NCBI GenBank assembly: GCA_009840115.1 | Contig: VXOJ01000007.1 | Span: 1-64,000, forward strand | Reading direction: 5' to 3' | Source: Gemmatimonadales bacterium | GTDB taxonomy: Bacteria > Gemmatimonadota > Gemmatimonadetes > Palauibacterales > Palauibacteraceae | Length of the DNA stretch: 64,000 nt | The notes under the pieces: generated by a model | What the model saw: the letters and a program-made list of their open reading frames with translations, nothing else | What the model was told of the DNA's origin: nothing | The model's database searches: none | Translations under genes and position numbers: made by a program | In this document: positions 16,726-24,981 of the stretch, in pieces | How positions within the stretch are numbered: position 1 is the stretch's first letter | How the letters are laid out: every line of letters begins with the position of its first letter

Positions 16726-17625
16726 CTATCGGGCGGGCGCGACCCCCTCCGCGATACTCACTTCGGCCGCCCCGAAGAAGCCGAACGCAAACCGGTGCGG
16801 GCGGTCCAGATTCACGATGTTCCCGCGGATGGTGGCGGGCGGGATGGAGAAGGGGTTCGCCGATCCGAGCGCATTCTGCTCGAAGAGCGAGTAGTAGTAG
16901 TCGTAACCCAGCCTCGAGAGCGCGATCTGGCGGATCTCCGCGTGTTCGCCGGGCACGATGGCGATCTCATCGTTCGGCTGGAAGCCGATGACATCCTGCC
17001 CGTCGTACAGTTCGTCCCGGCTCACGAGATTGATCGCGTTTCCGGGGTCCGGCGGGATCTCGTTCACGCCCTCGACGAGTTGTTCCCACAGGTAGTAGTT
17101 CGGGACCCCGGCCGGATCCACGAAGTCGATCGCGGCCCGATAGCCTTCCTCGTCGATGAAGAGCGTCTCCTCTTCGTACACGAAGTACAGCGAATCGATC
17201 GGGGGGACCTCCCGCAGCCGAGCCGACGCCTCGTACACGTCGCCCCCGTACTCGAGGAAGAGCGTGTACGTCTCGCCGACGCTCGCGACGAGGTGTTCCG
17301 TCCCGTACAGGCCCGGCTCGATCTCCGGGAACGAGTAGGCCCGGCCGGCTCCATCCACGACTGTGACGATGGCGCCCGTTGCGGGCGGGGTCGGACGGCT
17401 GTCGAAGAAGCCCGCCGTCGTCGACAGCCGGATGCGCTGCCTTCCGCTCGGCGCATCGCCTGGCGCACCCTTGATGCGTTCGATCCGACCTTCCACGACG
17501 AGTCTCGGCTCCGGATCGGGGATGTCGACGTCCACGACCCGTTCGCAGCCCGCGGCCGCAAGACACCCGGCCAGCGCGAGCAGGCGGCCCGCCGTCACCG
17601 CGCGATTCCCGCCGCCGCCGCGCAT
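16726..17625 (-). CDS. DUF4249 lipoprotein paired with a TonB receptor
   Basis: A 299-aa lipoprotein: signal RLLALAGCLAAAGC with lipobox Cys at about residue 26, then CERVVDVDIPDPEPRLVVEG, the characteristic opening of DUF4249 proteins. The rest is beta-rich, as in the family, whose function is unknown but which is regularly encoded next to TonB-dependent receptors in Bacteroidota. Here the start codon overlaps the receptor's stop by one base (TGATG), a strong sign that the two proteins act together, probably as surface or periplasmic partner and outer-membrane channel. Confidence 0.8.
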   Translation of the reverse strand: MRGGGGNRAVTAGRLLALAGCLAAAGCERVVDVDIPDPEPRLVVEGRIERIKGAPGDAPSGRQRIRLSTTAGFFDSRPTPPATGAIVTVVDGAGRAYSFPEIEPGLYGTEHLVASVGETYTLFLEYGGDVYEASARLREVPPIDSLYFVYEEETLFIDEEGYRAAIDFVDPAGVPNYYLWEQLVEGVNEIPPDPGNAINLVSRDELYDGQDVIGFQPNDEIAIVPGEHAEIRQIALSRLGYDYYYSLFEQNALGSANPFSIPPATIRGNIVNLDRPHRFAFGFFGAAEVSIAEGVAPAR

Positions 17626-19973
17626 CAGAAGTTCCACCGGTAGCTGATGCTGGGCACCAGGCCGAACACGGCCGTCTCCACCGCCTCGGTGACGGTGCGC
17701 GAGTCCCGGTTCTGGCGGAAGGCGATCGCCTGCGCGTTGAAGCGGTTGTACACGTTGAAGAGTCCGAACTGGAGTTCTCCCCGGCCCCACCTCCTGGTGG
17801 CCGACACGTCCAGACGATGATAGGCCGGAAGGCGCCTGGCGTTCCGCGGCCCGTACTCGCCGAGGATCAGGCCCGCGAACTCATACCGCGCGACGGGGTA
17901 CGTCGTCGGCAGCCCCGTGGCGAAGACGAAGTTCGCCCCGAGGCTCCAGTCCTCGCCGATCCTGTACAGTCCCGTCAGGGCGAAATCGTGCGTCCGGTCG
18001 TAGGGAGAAGGATACCAGTCTCCCCCGTTGACCCCGGGATCCGCCGCCGTGAGCCCGGGCGTCCGCTGATCCGAGCGGGCGAGGGTATAGCTCGCCCATC
18101 CGGTGAGGCGGCCGCGGGTCTTTCTCAGGAGGAATTCCACCCCGTACCCGCGTCCCTCGCCCGGGAGAAGAAGCGTTTCGAGCCGCCGGCTGAAATAGAT
18201 GTCCGCTCCGTCCACGTAGTCGATCAGGTGGCGCGCCCGCTTGTGGTAGACCTCTCCGGAAAGCGCGTAGCGACCCCCGGCGAGCGTGGTCACGTAGCCG
18301 AGCGCGAACTGGTCCGCGACATGCGGCTTCACGTACGGCCCCACGGGATCCCACAGGTCGAGCGGAGTGGGTGAGTTCGTGTTCGTCACCAACCGCAGGT
18401 ACTGCCGCGTGCGGGAGTAGCTCGCCTTGAGCGACGCGGCGCCGCTGAGGCTGAAGCGCAATCCGAGCCGTGGTTCGAGGCCCCCGTAGGAGACGATCGT
18501 CTCCCCGTTTCCGTACCGCGTGCTGTCCACGACGGCGCCGGGCTCGTACCGGCCCAGCGCCGGACGATATACCACGGGCGCGTCGTTCTCGTAGCCGTAG
18601 ACGGTGGCCGCACCCCGGCGGATGAAGCCGGCCGCCCGAAGCCCGTAGCGGAGCCCCAGGCGCCCGATCTCCGTTTCGTGCTCGATGTACGCCTCGGGAG
18701 CGATGCCCTTCCGGGACTCGAACTCCGTCGCGATCACCGCGGAGCCCTCGCCGGGGGCGATGTTCGCGGGCTGGATCTCGTAGCTGCGGAGCCCCAGTCC
18801 GAACTCCAGCCGATCCGACGGGCCCACGTCCCACGATTCGTCGACGGTTACGCTGAAGTTGCGGATCCCCGCGTCGAGCGAGGCGGATTGCGCGTTGAAG
18901 TTGTTCTGTATGTGATACTCGTAGTCGCTGTAGGTCACGGTCAGGTGGGAGAAGACCGGGCCGAACACGTGGTTCCAGCGCAGCGTGCCCGTTGCGTTTC
19001 CCCATGCCGCGGAGGCCTGGGTGCCGATCCGCAGCCGGTCGCGGCCGAAGTAGCCGGAGAGCATCACCTGGCCGGTGGCGCCGTAGCGCGCGTTCGCCTT
19101 GGCGTTGAGGTCGTAGAAGTAGGCGGCGCTCTCCTGGATCGAGGGGTCGCTCGACAGGCCCAGAAAAAGGTCCGCGTAGGTGCGGCGGCCCGCGACGAGC
19201 CAGGATCCCCTTCCGTCGAAGAGGGGTCCCTGGAGACTCAGGCGGCTGGAGAGGAGGCCGATCGTCGCCGCCCCCTCGAACTCGCGCGAGTTCCCCTCGC
19301 GCTGGTGGATCTCCAGCACGGAGGAGAGCCGGCCGCCGTAGCGGGCCGGGATCCCGCCCTTGTAGAGGGTGACGTCCCCCACCGCGTCCGAGTTGAAGGT
19401 CGAAAAGAGGCCGATGGCATGGGCCGGATTGAACACCTCGGAGTCGTCGAGACGAATCTGGTTCTCGTCGCCCGCGCCGCCGCGCACGTTGATCGCGGTC
19501 GTCGCGTCGTTCGCCGTGCTGATGCCGGGATAGAGGGTCAGCGTGCGGACCGGGTCCGCCTCCCCGAGGACAAGCGGGAGTTCGGAGAGGGATGGGACAT
19601 CGAGCCGGACGACGCTCATGTCCAGGCTCGCCGGGTCGAGGTCGGGAGGTTCCCGGTCGGTGGTCACCGTGAGTTCCGACACGACGACCGGCCTGAGGGG
19701 GAGCGCAAAGTCGAGCGAGGTCGTCTCCCGGAGATCCACGGCTTCGGTCACGGTCTCGTAGCCGAGGCTGGAGACGCGGATCGAATACCGGCCGGGAGGC
19801 AGTTCGACCGAGTAGAACCCGAACCGGTTCGTCCCGATGATGAGGCCACGCTCTTCGATGTCTAGCCGGGCGGCCCGGATCACCTCGTCGTTCTCCGCCA
19901 CCCGCACGTAGCCCGAGAGGCGGACCGGCTCCGGTTCCTGGGCGTAGGCTCCGCCGGCTCCCGCCGCCGCCAC
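17625..19973 (-). CDS. TonB-dependent receptor with N-terminal carboxypeptidase-like domain
   Basis: About 780 aa. Residues 15-95 form a CarboxypepD_reg-like beta-sandwich (SGYVRVAENDEVIRAARLDI, GRYSIRVSSLGYETV), then a plug domain (TLYPGISTANDATTAINVRG) and a 22-strand-type barrel ending in the aromatic YRWNF. It imports an unknown ligand with DUF4249 help. The GTG at 19,973 leaves only half a signal peptide; the open frame continues upstream as RFRSRAALTILALAQGAVAA, and a GGGAGG ribosome site precedes an ATT at 20,027. The real start is therefore probably ATT 20,027, adding 18 residues. Confidence 0.9.
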   Translation of the reverse strand: MAAAGAGGAYAQEPEPVRLSGYVRVAENDEVIRAARLDIEERGLIIGTNRFGFYSVELPPGRYSIRVSSLGYETVTEAVDLRETTSLDFALPLRPVVVSELTVTTDREPPDLDPASLDMSVVRLDVPSLSELPLVLGEADPVRTLTLYPGISTANDATTAINVRGGAGDENQIRLDDSEVFNPAHAIGLFSTFNSDAVGDVTLYKGGIPARYGGRLSSVLEIHQREGNSREFEGAATIGLLSSRLSLQGPLFDGRGSWLVAGRRTYADLFLGLSSDPSIQESAAYFYDLNAKANARYGATGQVMLSGYFGRDRLRIGTQASAAWGNATGTLRWNHVFGPVFSHLTVTYSDYEYHIQNNFNAQSASLDAGIRNFSVTVDESWDVGPSDRLEFGLGLRSYEIQPANIAPGEGSAVIATEFESRKGIAPEAYIEHETEIGRLGLRYGLRAAGFIRRGAATVYGYENDAPVVYRPALGRYEPGAVVDSTRYGNGETIVSYGGLEPRLGLRFSLSGAASLKASYSRTRQYLRLVTNTNSPTPLDLWDPVGPYVKPHVADQFALGYVTTLAGGRYALSGEVYHKRARHLIDYVDGADIYFSRRLETLLLPGEGRGYGVEFLLRKTRGRLTGWASYTLARSDQRTPGLTAADPGVNGGDWYPSPYDRTHDFALTGLYRIGEDWSLGANFVFATGLPTTYPVARYEFAGLILGEYGPRNARRLPAYHRLDVSATRRWGRGELQFGLFNVYNRFNAQAIAFRQNRDSRTVTEAVETAVFGLVPSISYRWNF

Positions 19974-20059
19974 GGCCCCCTGGGCCAGGGCCAGGATCGT
20001 CAGCGCCGCTCTGCTCCGGAAACGAATGACGACCTCCCTCGCCCGCTCGTCCGCGGAGT

Positions 20060-20842
20060 TCAGCCGGGAAGCGTGAGGACCTGGCCCGGGTAAATCCGGC
20101 TACCGCTCAGGTTGTTCGCGGATCGGAGACGGGGCACGGTCGTGGCGTGGCGACGGGCGATCTCCCAGAGCGAATCGCCCGGCCTCACCTCATAGCGCCC
20201 TCCGCCGGCGACGTACTGCTGCTGCGCGCGTGTGATTCGCTCGACGTACGCGGCGTACTGCTGCGGGAAGATTGCCACGTGGTAGTGCGGGGGGCGCCGC
20301 TCCAGAGTCGCCTCGAGCACCCCCGAGCCCTCGAGCTGGAGCAGCACGCGCTCGAGCCACCCGCGGCACTTCGGGTCGGGGCGTCGCAGGTCGAGCGCCA
20401 TGCCGGTGGGGTGTACGGAGCGGGGGGAGGCGTTTTGCGGCTGCTTGTTCTTCGGGCGCGTCAGGCTGGTGACGACGAGCCGCTCGCCGCAGGCGCTCCG
20501 GTACTGCCGGGCGAGCCGCGAGATGAACAGGTTGACCTCGGGCCGGGCGTAGGGGAACGAGAGATCGTGGAGTACGTAGTCCGCCGAGGCGGGCACTCGC
20601 ACGAGATAGCCGGCGTTGACGAAGCGCTCGATCTGCGCGGGCGTGGCGATGTACGTGAAGTCGTGCGCGCGTGCGACGCGGTTCTGGCGGTCCAGCGAAC
20701 TCGTGGACCCGCGGAGACTCTGTCCCGAGATCTCACCAGGCAGAACCGTAGCGAGAAGAACGGACGACACCGCAACGAAGGGACGCCACTTCCGAAGGGA
20801 CCGCGCGCCGTGGCGCGGCGACATCGTCCAGGTTTTCACCAT
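20060..20842 (-). CDS. DUF5715-family protein with LAS-peptidase-like motifs and a LysM domain
   Basis: About 260 aa. A signal peptide (FVAVSSVLLATVLPGEISGQ) is followed by a DUF5715-like region with SVHPTGMALDL and PPHYHVAIF. These match the HX6D and HXH zinc-ligand patterns of LAS-type murein peptidases (VanY/M15 relatives). A C-terminal LysM domain (YEVRPGDSLWEIARRHAT ... GQVLTLPG) would bind peptidoglycan. A periplasmic murein endo- or carboxypeptidase is a reasonable inference. GTG 20,863, ATG 20,842 and ATG 20,824 are possible starts; none has ideal spacing from GGAGG at about 20,845-20,849. Confidence 0.75.
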   Translation of the reverse strand: MVKTWTMSPRHGARSLRKWRPFVAVSSVLLATVLPGEISGQSLRGSTSSLDRQNRVARAHDFTYIATPAQIERFVNAGYLVRVPASADYVLHDLSFPYARPEVNLFISRLARQYRSACGERLVVTSLTRPKNKQPQNASPRSVHPTGMALDLRRPDPKCRGWLERVLLQLEGSGVLEATLERRPPHYHVAIFPQQYAAYVERITRAQQQYVAGGGRYEVRPGDSLWEIARRHATTVPRLRSANNLSGSRIYPGQVLTLPG

Positions 20843-20889
20843 GCCTCCACCCCGCTGATCCACCCCACCCGAACTGCACCCGAACCTGA

Positions 20890-20919
20890 AATATAAGCCA
20901 GCAGAGCTTCGACGTTCAA
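20890..20919 (-). promoter_or_regulatory. Putative promoter of the DUF5715 gene
   Basis: On the minus strand TTGAAC (20,919-20,914) and TATATT (20,895-20,890) are 18 bases apart, about 50 bases before the gene start, in a local AT-rich patch. The insertion sequence ends only 5 bases upstream of the -35 box, and the original pxpC stop codon overlaps that box. Confidence 0.45.
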
Positions 20920-20954
20920 CTTTTAGTCTTGTCCAACGGCAAATGAGCCTGAAC
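20920..20954. repeat. Left target duplication and left inverted repeat of the IS
   Basis: CTTTT at 20,920-20,924 is the target-site copy. The terminal repeat runs from AGTCTTGTCCAACGG to ATGAGCCTGAAC at 20,954. A second, related motif (AGTGAGCCCGAAGGCCGGGG) follows at about 20,976-20,995 and may be an additional transposase-binding site. Confidence 0.75.
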
Positions 20955-22465
20955 GCGGGGCCGGTTTCCAGCGGGAAGTGAGCCCGAAGGCCGGGGCGAA
21001 GAGATCATTGGAGGATGATCGTGACACTTCGCACCGAACGACTTCGCACCCTCGAACAGGTCCGGGCCTTCCTGGACGGCAATGAACCGGCGGACTTCGA
21101 GCTCGCCGACCGCACCTCGGCCTACGCCTTCGTGCGCCGCACGCTGGTCCGCTTCGAGTACCACGGCCTCGGGAGGCCCGACAAGGGACTGGTGAAGCGG
21201 TTCATCGAGAAGGTGACGGGCTTCTCCCGCGCCCAGGTGACCCGCCTCGTCCGACAGCACCGCCGGACCGGAAGCATCCGCGATCACCGCCGCAAGCCCC
21301 CGGCCAACGCCTTCCAGCGCCGCTACACGCCCCACGACGCCGCCCTGCTCGCCGAGGTCGACGAAGCCTTCGGACAGCCCTCCGGACCCGCCACCAAGGT
21401 GGTCCTGCAACGCATGCACGAGGTCTACGGCGACGAACGCTTCGCGCGCCTCGCCTCGATCTCCAACGGCCACATCTACAACCTCCGCAAGACCCGCGCG
21501 TACCGGACCGGCCGCCTCACCTTCCGCAAGACCCGGCCCACCCCGGTCCCCATCGGGGTCCGCCGCAAGCCGCGGCCCGACGGCAAGCCCGGCCATCTCC
21601 GCGTCGACACCGTCCACCTCGGCGACCGCGAGAGGCGCAAGGGCATCTACCTCATCAACGTCGTCGACGAAGTCACGCAGTTCCAACACGTTGGAGCCGT
21701 GCCGCGCATCACCCACCACTTCCTCGTCCCGCGCCTCGAAGCCCTGCTGTCCGCCTTCCCCTTCGCCATCCACGCCTTCCACGCCGACAACGGCAGCGAA
21801 TACGTCAACGGCCGCGTGGCCGCGCTGCTCAACCAGCTCCACGTCGGCGTCTTCACCAAGTCCCGGCCCCGCCACCCCAACGACAACGCGCTGGTCGAGA
21901 CGAAGAACGGCAGCGTCGTCCGCAAGTGGCTCGGCCACGTCCACGTCCCCCACGCCCTCGTCCCCCGGGTCAACGCCTTCCTCCACGACCACCTCTGCCC
22001 GTTCCTCAACTTCCACCGACCCTGCCTCTTCCCCACCGAAGTCGTCAGCCCCACCGGACGAGTCAGGCGGCGCTACCGGCAACAGGACGTGACCACGCCC
22101 CACGAGCGCTTCAAGGCCCTGCCCGGCGCCGAAGCCTTCCTCCGGCCCGGCGTCACCCTCGGCGCCCTCGACCAACTCGCCGCCGCAACCACCGACCTCG
22201 CCGCCGCCCAAGCCGTCCGCCGCGCCCGCGACGAACTCTTCCGCACCATCGGCCAAGCCGGCAACTCCGCCGCGTGATCCGACTCGCGCCGACCGCCGGC
22301 TCGCCGGAGACCCTCCTGCTTCCCGGCCATCCTCCGGCTCGCCGGTTGCCTCTCTCCAACGTTCAGGGAGATAATCAAACCCCATCAACTGCCACCTGCT
22401 CCGGGCTCCGGCCTCACCTCTCGCGCCTCCCCCGGTTCAGGCTCATCTCCGTATTGGAAAAGACT
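20925..22465 (+). mobile_element. Insertion sequence (1,541 bp) with DDE transposase and 5-bp target duplication
   Basis: The element is bounded by imperfect inverted repeats beginning AGTCTT at both ends and sharing ATGAGCCTGAAC inside, and is flanked by the direct repeat CTTTT (20,920-20,924 and 22,466-22,470). It encodes one integrase-core transposase. Removing the element and one CTTTT joins pxpC to a stop codon (Lys-Ser-stop), which independently confirms the boundaries. The IS family is not assigned; the transposase is of the rve/DDE type seen in IS3- and IS481-like elements. Confidence 0.85.
21015..22277 (+). CDS. Transposase with integrase (rve) catalytic core
   Basis: A 420-aa protein: an N-terminal helix-turn-helix region (KVTGFSRAQVTRLVRQHRRTG, about residues 66-87, positions by inspection) followed by an RNase H-like core with the DDE triad visible as LRVDTVHLGD, FHADNGSEY and NALVETKNGSVVRK. 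The frame is intact and the ends are conserved, so the IS may be active. GGAGG touches the ATG at 21,015, so the in-frame GTG at 21,021, six bases after it, is the more likely start. The C-terminal Ala/Arg-rich tail is not diagnostic. Confidence 0.9.
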   Translation: MIVTLRTERLRTLEQVRAFLDGNEPADFELADRTSAYAFVRRTLVRFEYHGLGRPDKGLVKRFIEKVTGFSRAQVTRLVRQHRRTGSIRDHRRKPPANAFQRRYTPHDAALLAEVDEAFGQPSGPATKVVLQRMHEVYGDERFARLASISNGHIYNLRKTRAYRTGRLTFRKTRPTPVPIGVRRKPRPDGKPGHLRVDTVHLGDRERRKGIYLINVVDEVTQFQHVGAVPRITHHFLVPRLEALLSAFPFAIHAFHADNGSEYVNGRVAALLNQLHVGVFTKSRPRHPNDNALVETKNGSVVRKWLGHVHVPHALVPRVNAFLHDHLCPFLNFHRPCLFPTEVVSPTGRVRRRYRQQDVTTPHERFKALPGAEAFLRPGVTLGALDQLAAATTDLAAAQAVRRARDELFRTIGQAGNSAA

Positions 22466-23421
22466 CTTTTGCCGGTCGGGAAGCGTGCCGCGACGTCCTG
22501 GATCATGAAGAAACGCTCCCTCCGGGCGAGCGCTTCGCGGATGGCTTCGGAGTCGGCGCGGGCGAAGCGGATGGGCGTGCCGGGCCGGGCCTGCGCGAAC
22601 GCGTCGAGCGCGACCGGGTCCACGGAGCCGAGCTTCGCGTAGCCGCCGATCGTGGGGCGGTCCCGCATGAAGACGAGCGGCAGGCCGTCGCCCGTGACCT
22701 GAACGGTCCCGTCCACGAGAGGCGTCGAATCGAGGACGCGCGGACCCGAACCCAGGGCGGGACCCGCCAGACGGCCCGCGGTTCTGTCGCTAGCCGGGTC
22801 GAGGGTCCATTCCGCGTCGAACACGCGCTCCCGGTCCGCCTTCGAGAACTCGGCCCACTCGTAGCCGACGATCAACGGCAGCGTCAGCGAGGCCGTCTCG
22901 GGCGGGACGAGTTCGCGGGGCACGCGCCGCACCGGACAGGCGCGCCCGGGGTCGCCCCAGCGGAGCGGTTCGCCCGCGCGCAGGGCCCGGCCGAGCAGCC
23001 CCGGCCATCCGTCGCGCACGACGGCCGACGCGGAGCCGAACGCCGTGCGGACATCGAGGCCGCCGGGGAACGCGACGAAGGCGCGCATGCCGGTCGCGCT
23101 GTAGCCGAGCCGGAGCACCTGGCCCGGCCGTGCCCGGACGGTGCGCCAGGTCCCCGTTTCGACGCCGTCGAGCGTGGCGGCGCAGTCGGCCCCCGCCAGC
23201 GCCACCGCCGTCTCCACGGCGAAACGCAGGGCGAAGCCGCCCAGGGTGACCTCGAGCGCGGCCGCCGCCGGATCGTTGCCCAGCAGCCGGTTGGCCCAGA
23301 GGTAGGCGCGCTGGTCCATCGCGCCCCCGGGAGCCAGCCCGGCGCGGCGACCGGTCCGCCGGCCAAGATCCTGGATCGTGCACAACGGCCCGGGGCGGTC
23401 CACGACGCCGTGCGGGCTCAT
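22414..23421 (-). CDS. pxpC: 5-oxoprolinase subunit PxpC (KipA family), C-terminus altered by the IS
   Basis: A 335-aa protein with the KipA/carboxyltransferase-domain pattern: GPLCTIQDLGRRTGRRAGLAPGGAMD-type opening, FPGGLDVRTAFGSAS, and TIGGYAKLGSVDP near the end. With PxpA and PxpB it makes the ATP-dependent bacterial 5-oxoprolinase that opens pyroglutamate to glutamate. Its ATG overlaps the pxpB stop (ATGA). The last 17 codons (from RVFSNTEM) are read from the IS terminal repeat; the uninterrupted gene would have ended FPTGKS-stop. The conserved domain ends before the insertion, so function may be retained. Confidence 0.88.
   Translation of the reverse strand: MSPHGVVDRPGPLCTIQDLGRRTGRRAGLAPGGAMDQRAYLWANRLLGNDPAAAALEVTLGGFALRFAVETAVALAGADCAATLDGVETGTWRTVRARPGQVLRLGYSATGMRAFVAFPGGLDVRTAFGSASAVVRDGWPGLLGRALRAGEPLRWGDPGRACPVRRVPRELVPPETASLTLPLIVGYEWAEFSKADRERVFDAEWTLDPASDRTAGRLAGPALGSGPRVLDSTPLVDGTVQVTGDGLPLVFMRDRPTIGGYAKLGSVDPVALDAFAQARPGTPIRFARADSEAIREALARRERFFMIQDVAARFPTGKRVFSNTEMSLNRGRRER
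22435..22470. repeat. Right inverted repeat and right target duplication of the IS
   Basis: Read on the minus strand from 22,465, the repeat is AGTCTTTTCCAATACGGAG then ATGAGCCTGAAC, matching the left end with a few mismatches and one gap. CTTTT at 22,466-22,470 is the second copy of the target site. Confidence 0.75.
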
Positions 23422-24089
23422 CCGCCCGCGGCCTCGTACTCGTCGCGGTCCATCGGGCGGAACCGGACCGAGCCGCCCGGTCGAAAGCGCGCGATCCGCT
23501 CGGCGGCGTCGGCGAAGAGCGCCGAGGGCACGCGGCCGATCAGACGCCAGCCGCCCGGCCCCGCCGCGGGATAGACGCCGGTGCGCCGGTCCGCGATCCC
23601 CACCGACCCCGCTTCGACCCGAGGCCGGGGCGTCGCGAGGCGCGGCATCGCGATCCGCGCGTCCACGTCGCCCATGTACGCGAACCCCGGCGCGAAGCCG
23701 GTCGCGAGGACGGCGTACGCCGCGCGGCTGTGGAGCCGCGCCACCTCCGCCACGTCCACGCCCGCGTTCGCCGCCACGTCCTCGAGGTCGGGGGCCAGTT
23801 CCGGGTCGTAGCACACCGGCAGCGAAACGGGGTCGCCCGCGTCGATCCGGGGCGTCTCCGCGAGGCATGCTTCGGCGGCCGCGGCCAGCCTGGACTCGAC
23901 CTCCGTCGCGTCCCAACTGTGAGGCGACCCCTCGATTAGCAGCCGGCTAAAGGCCGGAATCGTCGCGCGGAGATCCGGCAACGCGTCGCGCGCGAGGCGT
24001 TCGAGTTCGAGAACGCGAGCGATGCCGTCCCGGTCGGGCGCCACCGGAAGCGTGACCAGGGCGCTCACGGGCCCCGGGAAGGTGATCAC
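23418..24089 (-). CDS. pxpB: 5-oxoprolinase subunit PxpB (KipI family)
   Basis: A 223-aa protein with the KipI/AHS1 signature: PVCYDPELAPDLEDVAA, ATGFAPGFAYMGDVD, MPRLATPRPRVEAGSVGIA and YPAAGPGGWRLIGR. It forms the complex with PxpC that activates pyroglutamate. GTG at 24,089 is chosen because the family-like sequence (ITFPGPVSALVTLPV) begins there, 7 bases after the pxpA stop; the longer open frame upstream overlaps pxpA. The alternative of a later start would remove the first beta strand. Confidence 0.88.
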   Translation of the reverse strand: MITFPGPVSALVTLPVAPDRDGIARVLELERLARDALPDLRATIPAFSRLLIEGSPHSWDATEVESRLAAAAEACLAETPRIDAGDPVSLPVCYDPELAPDLEDVAANAGVDVAEVARLHSRAAYAVLATGFAPGFAYMGDVDARIAMPRLATPRPRVEAGSVGIADRRTGVYPAAGPGGWRLIGRVPSALFADAAERIARFRPGGSVRFRPMDRDEYEAAGG

Positions 24090-24096
24090 CGGCGAT

Positions 24097-24828
24097 CTAC
24101 GTCTTCCGCGGCACGAGTTCGCGGATGCGGCGGAGCACGGCCGTGGCGGAGGGGTTGTCGCCGTGAACGCACAGCGTCTCGGCCGCCACGGGCAGAGGAC
24201 CCGCGGGCGTCTCCACGAATCCATCGACGAGATTCGCCACGTGGCCAGCCACGGCGTCCGGGTCGGAGAGGACGGCGCCGTCGATCCCGCGCGCCTGAAG
24301 GTGCCCGTCCGCCGCGTAGGCCCGATCCGCGAAGGCCTCGAACGCCAGCGTCAACTCCGTGTGCTCCAGCATCGCCGCGTGCCGCTCGCGCTCCGGCGTC
24401 GCCTGCAGCACGAACGCGAGCGACGGATCCAGCGCCGCCACGCCCTCCGCCAGCCGCGTGAGAAGCCGGTCGTCCTTCATCATGGCGAGGTACAGCGCCC
24501 CGTGGGGCTTCACGTGCCGCAGCCGGACGCCCAGCGCAGACGCGATGCCCCGCAGCGCCCCGATCTGCGCCTGCACTTCGAGCACCAGCGAGTCGAGCGG
24601 CCAGTCCAACCGCAGGCGCCCGAAGTTCCGCCGATCGGGGTAGCCCGGATGCGCCCCCGCCTGCACGCCGTGCTCAGTCGCCAGTTCGAGCGTCCGAGCC
24701 ATCGTGTCGGGATCCCCGGCATGACCGCCGCAGGCGATATTCGCCTGGTCGATGAGCGGCATCACCGCTTCATCCGCCCCCTTCTCCCAGGGCCCGTAGC
24801 TCTCGCCCATGTCGCAGTTGATCAGCAT
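24097..24828 (-). CDS. pxpA: 5-oxoprolinase subunit PxpA (LamB/YcsF family)
   Basis: A 243-aa protein beginning MLINCDMGESYGPW and continuing IDQANIACGGHAGDPDTM, AGAHPGYPDRRNFGRL and VKPHGALYL, all LamB/YcsF hallmarks. PxpA is the hydrolytic subunit of 5-oxoprolinase. It is the first gene of the pxpA-pxpB-pxpC unit and is divergent from the secreted dipeptidase across a 153-base gap that holds no further gene. Pyroglutamate would come from glutamine/glutamyl peptides, in keeping with the peptidases around it. Confidence 0.92.
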   Translation of the reverse strand: MLINCDMGESYGPWEKGADEAVMPLIDQANIACGGHAGDPDTMARTLELATEHGVQAGAHPGYPDRRNFGRLRLDWPLDSLVLEVQAQIGALRGIASALGVRLRHVKPHGALYLAMMKDDRLLTRLAEGVAALDPSLAFVLQATPERERHAAMLEHTELTLAFEAFADRAYAADGHLQARGIDGAVLSDPDAVAGHVANLVDGFVETPAGPLPVAAETLCVHGDNPSATAVLRRIRELVPRKT

Positions 24829-24981
24829 GCGGGAAGATACCCGCGCGGGACGGGCGTTCGCACCTGCGTCTCGCCACGACGCCGCCCGGGACGCGGCATG
24901 GCTGGCGGCGCGCCGTCCGCCAAGCGAGAATCCCTTGTAGGCTGGTTTGCCGCTGCGTTTGTCAACGGGAGTCGGTGCAAC

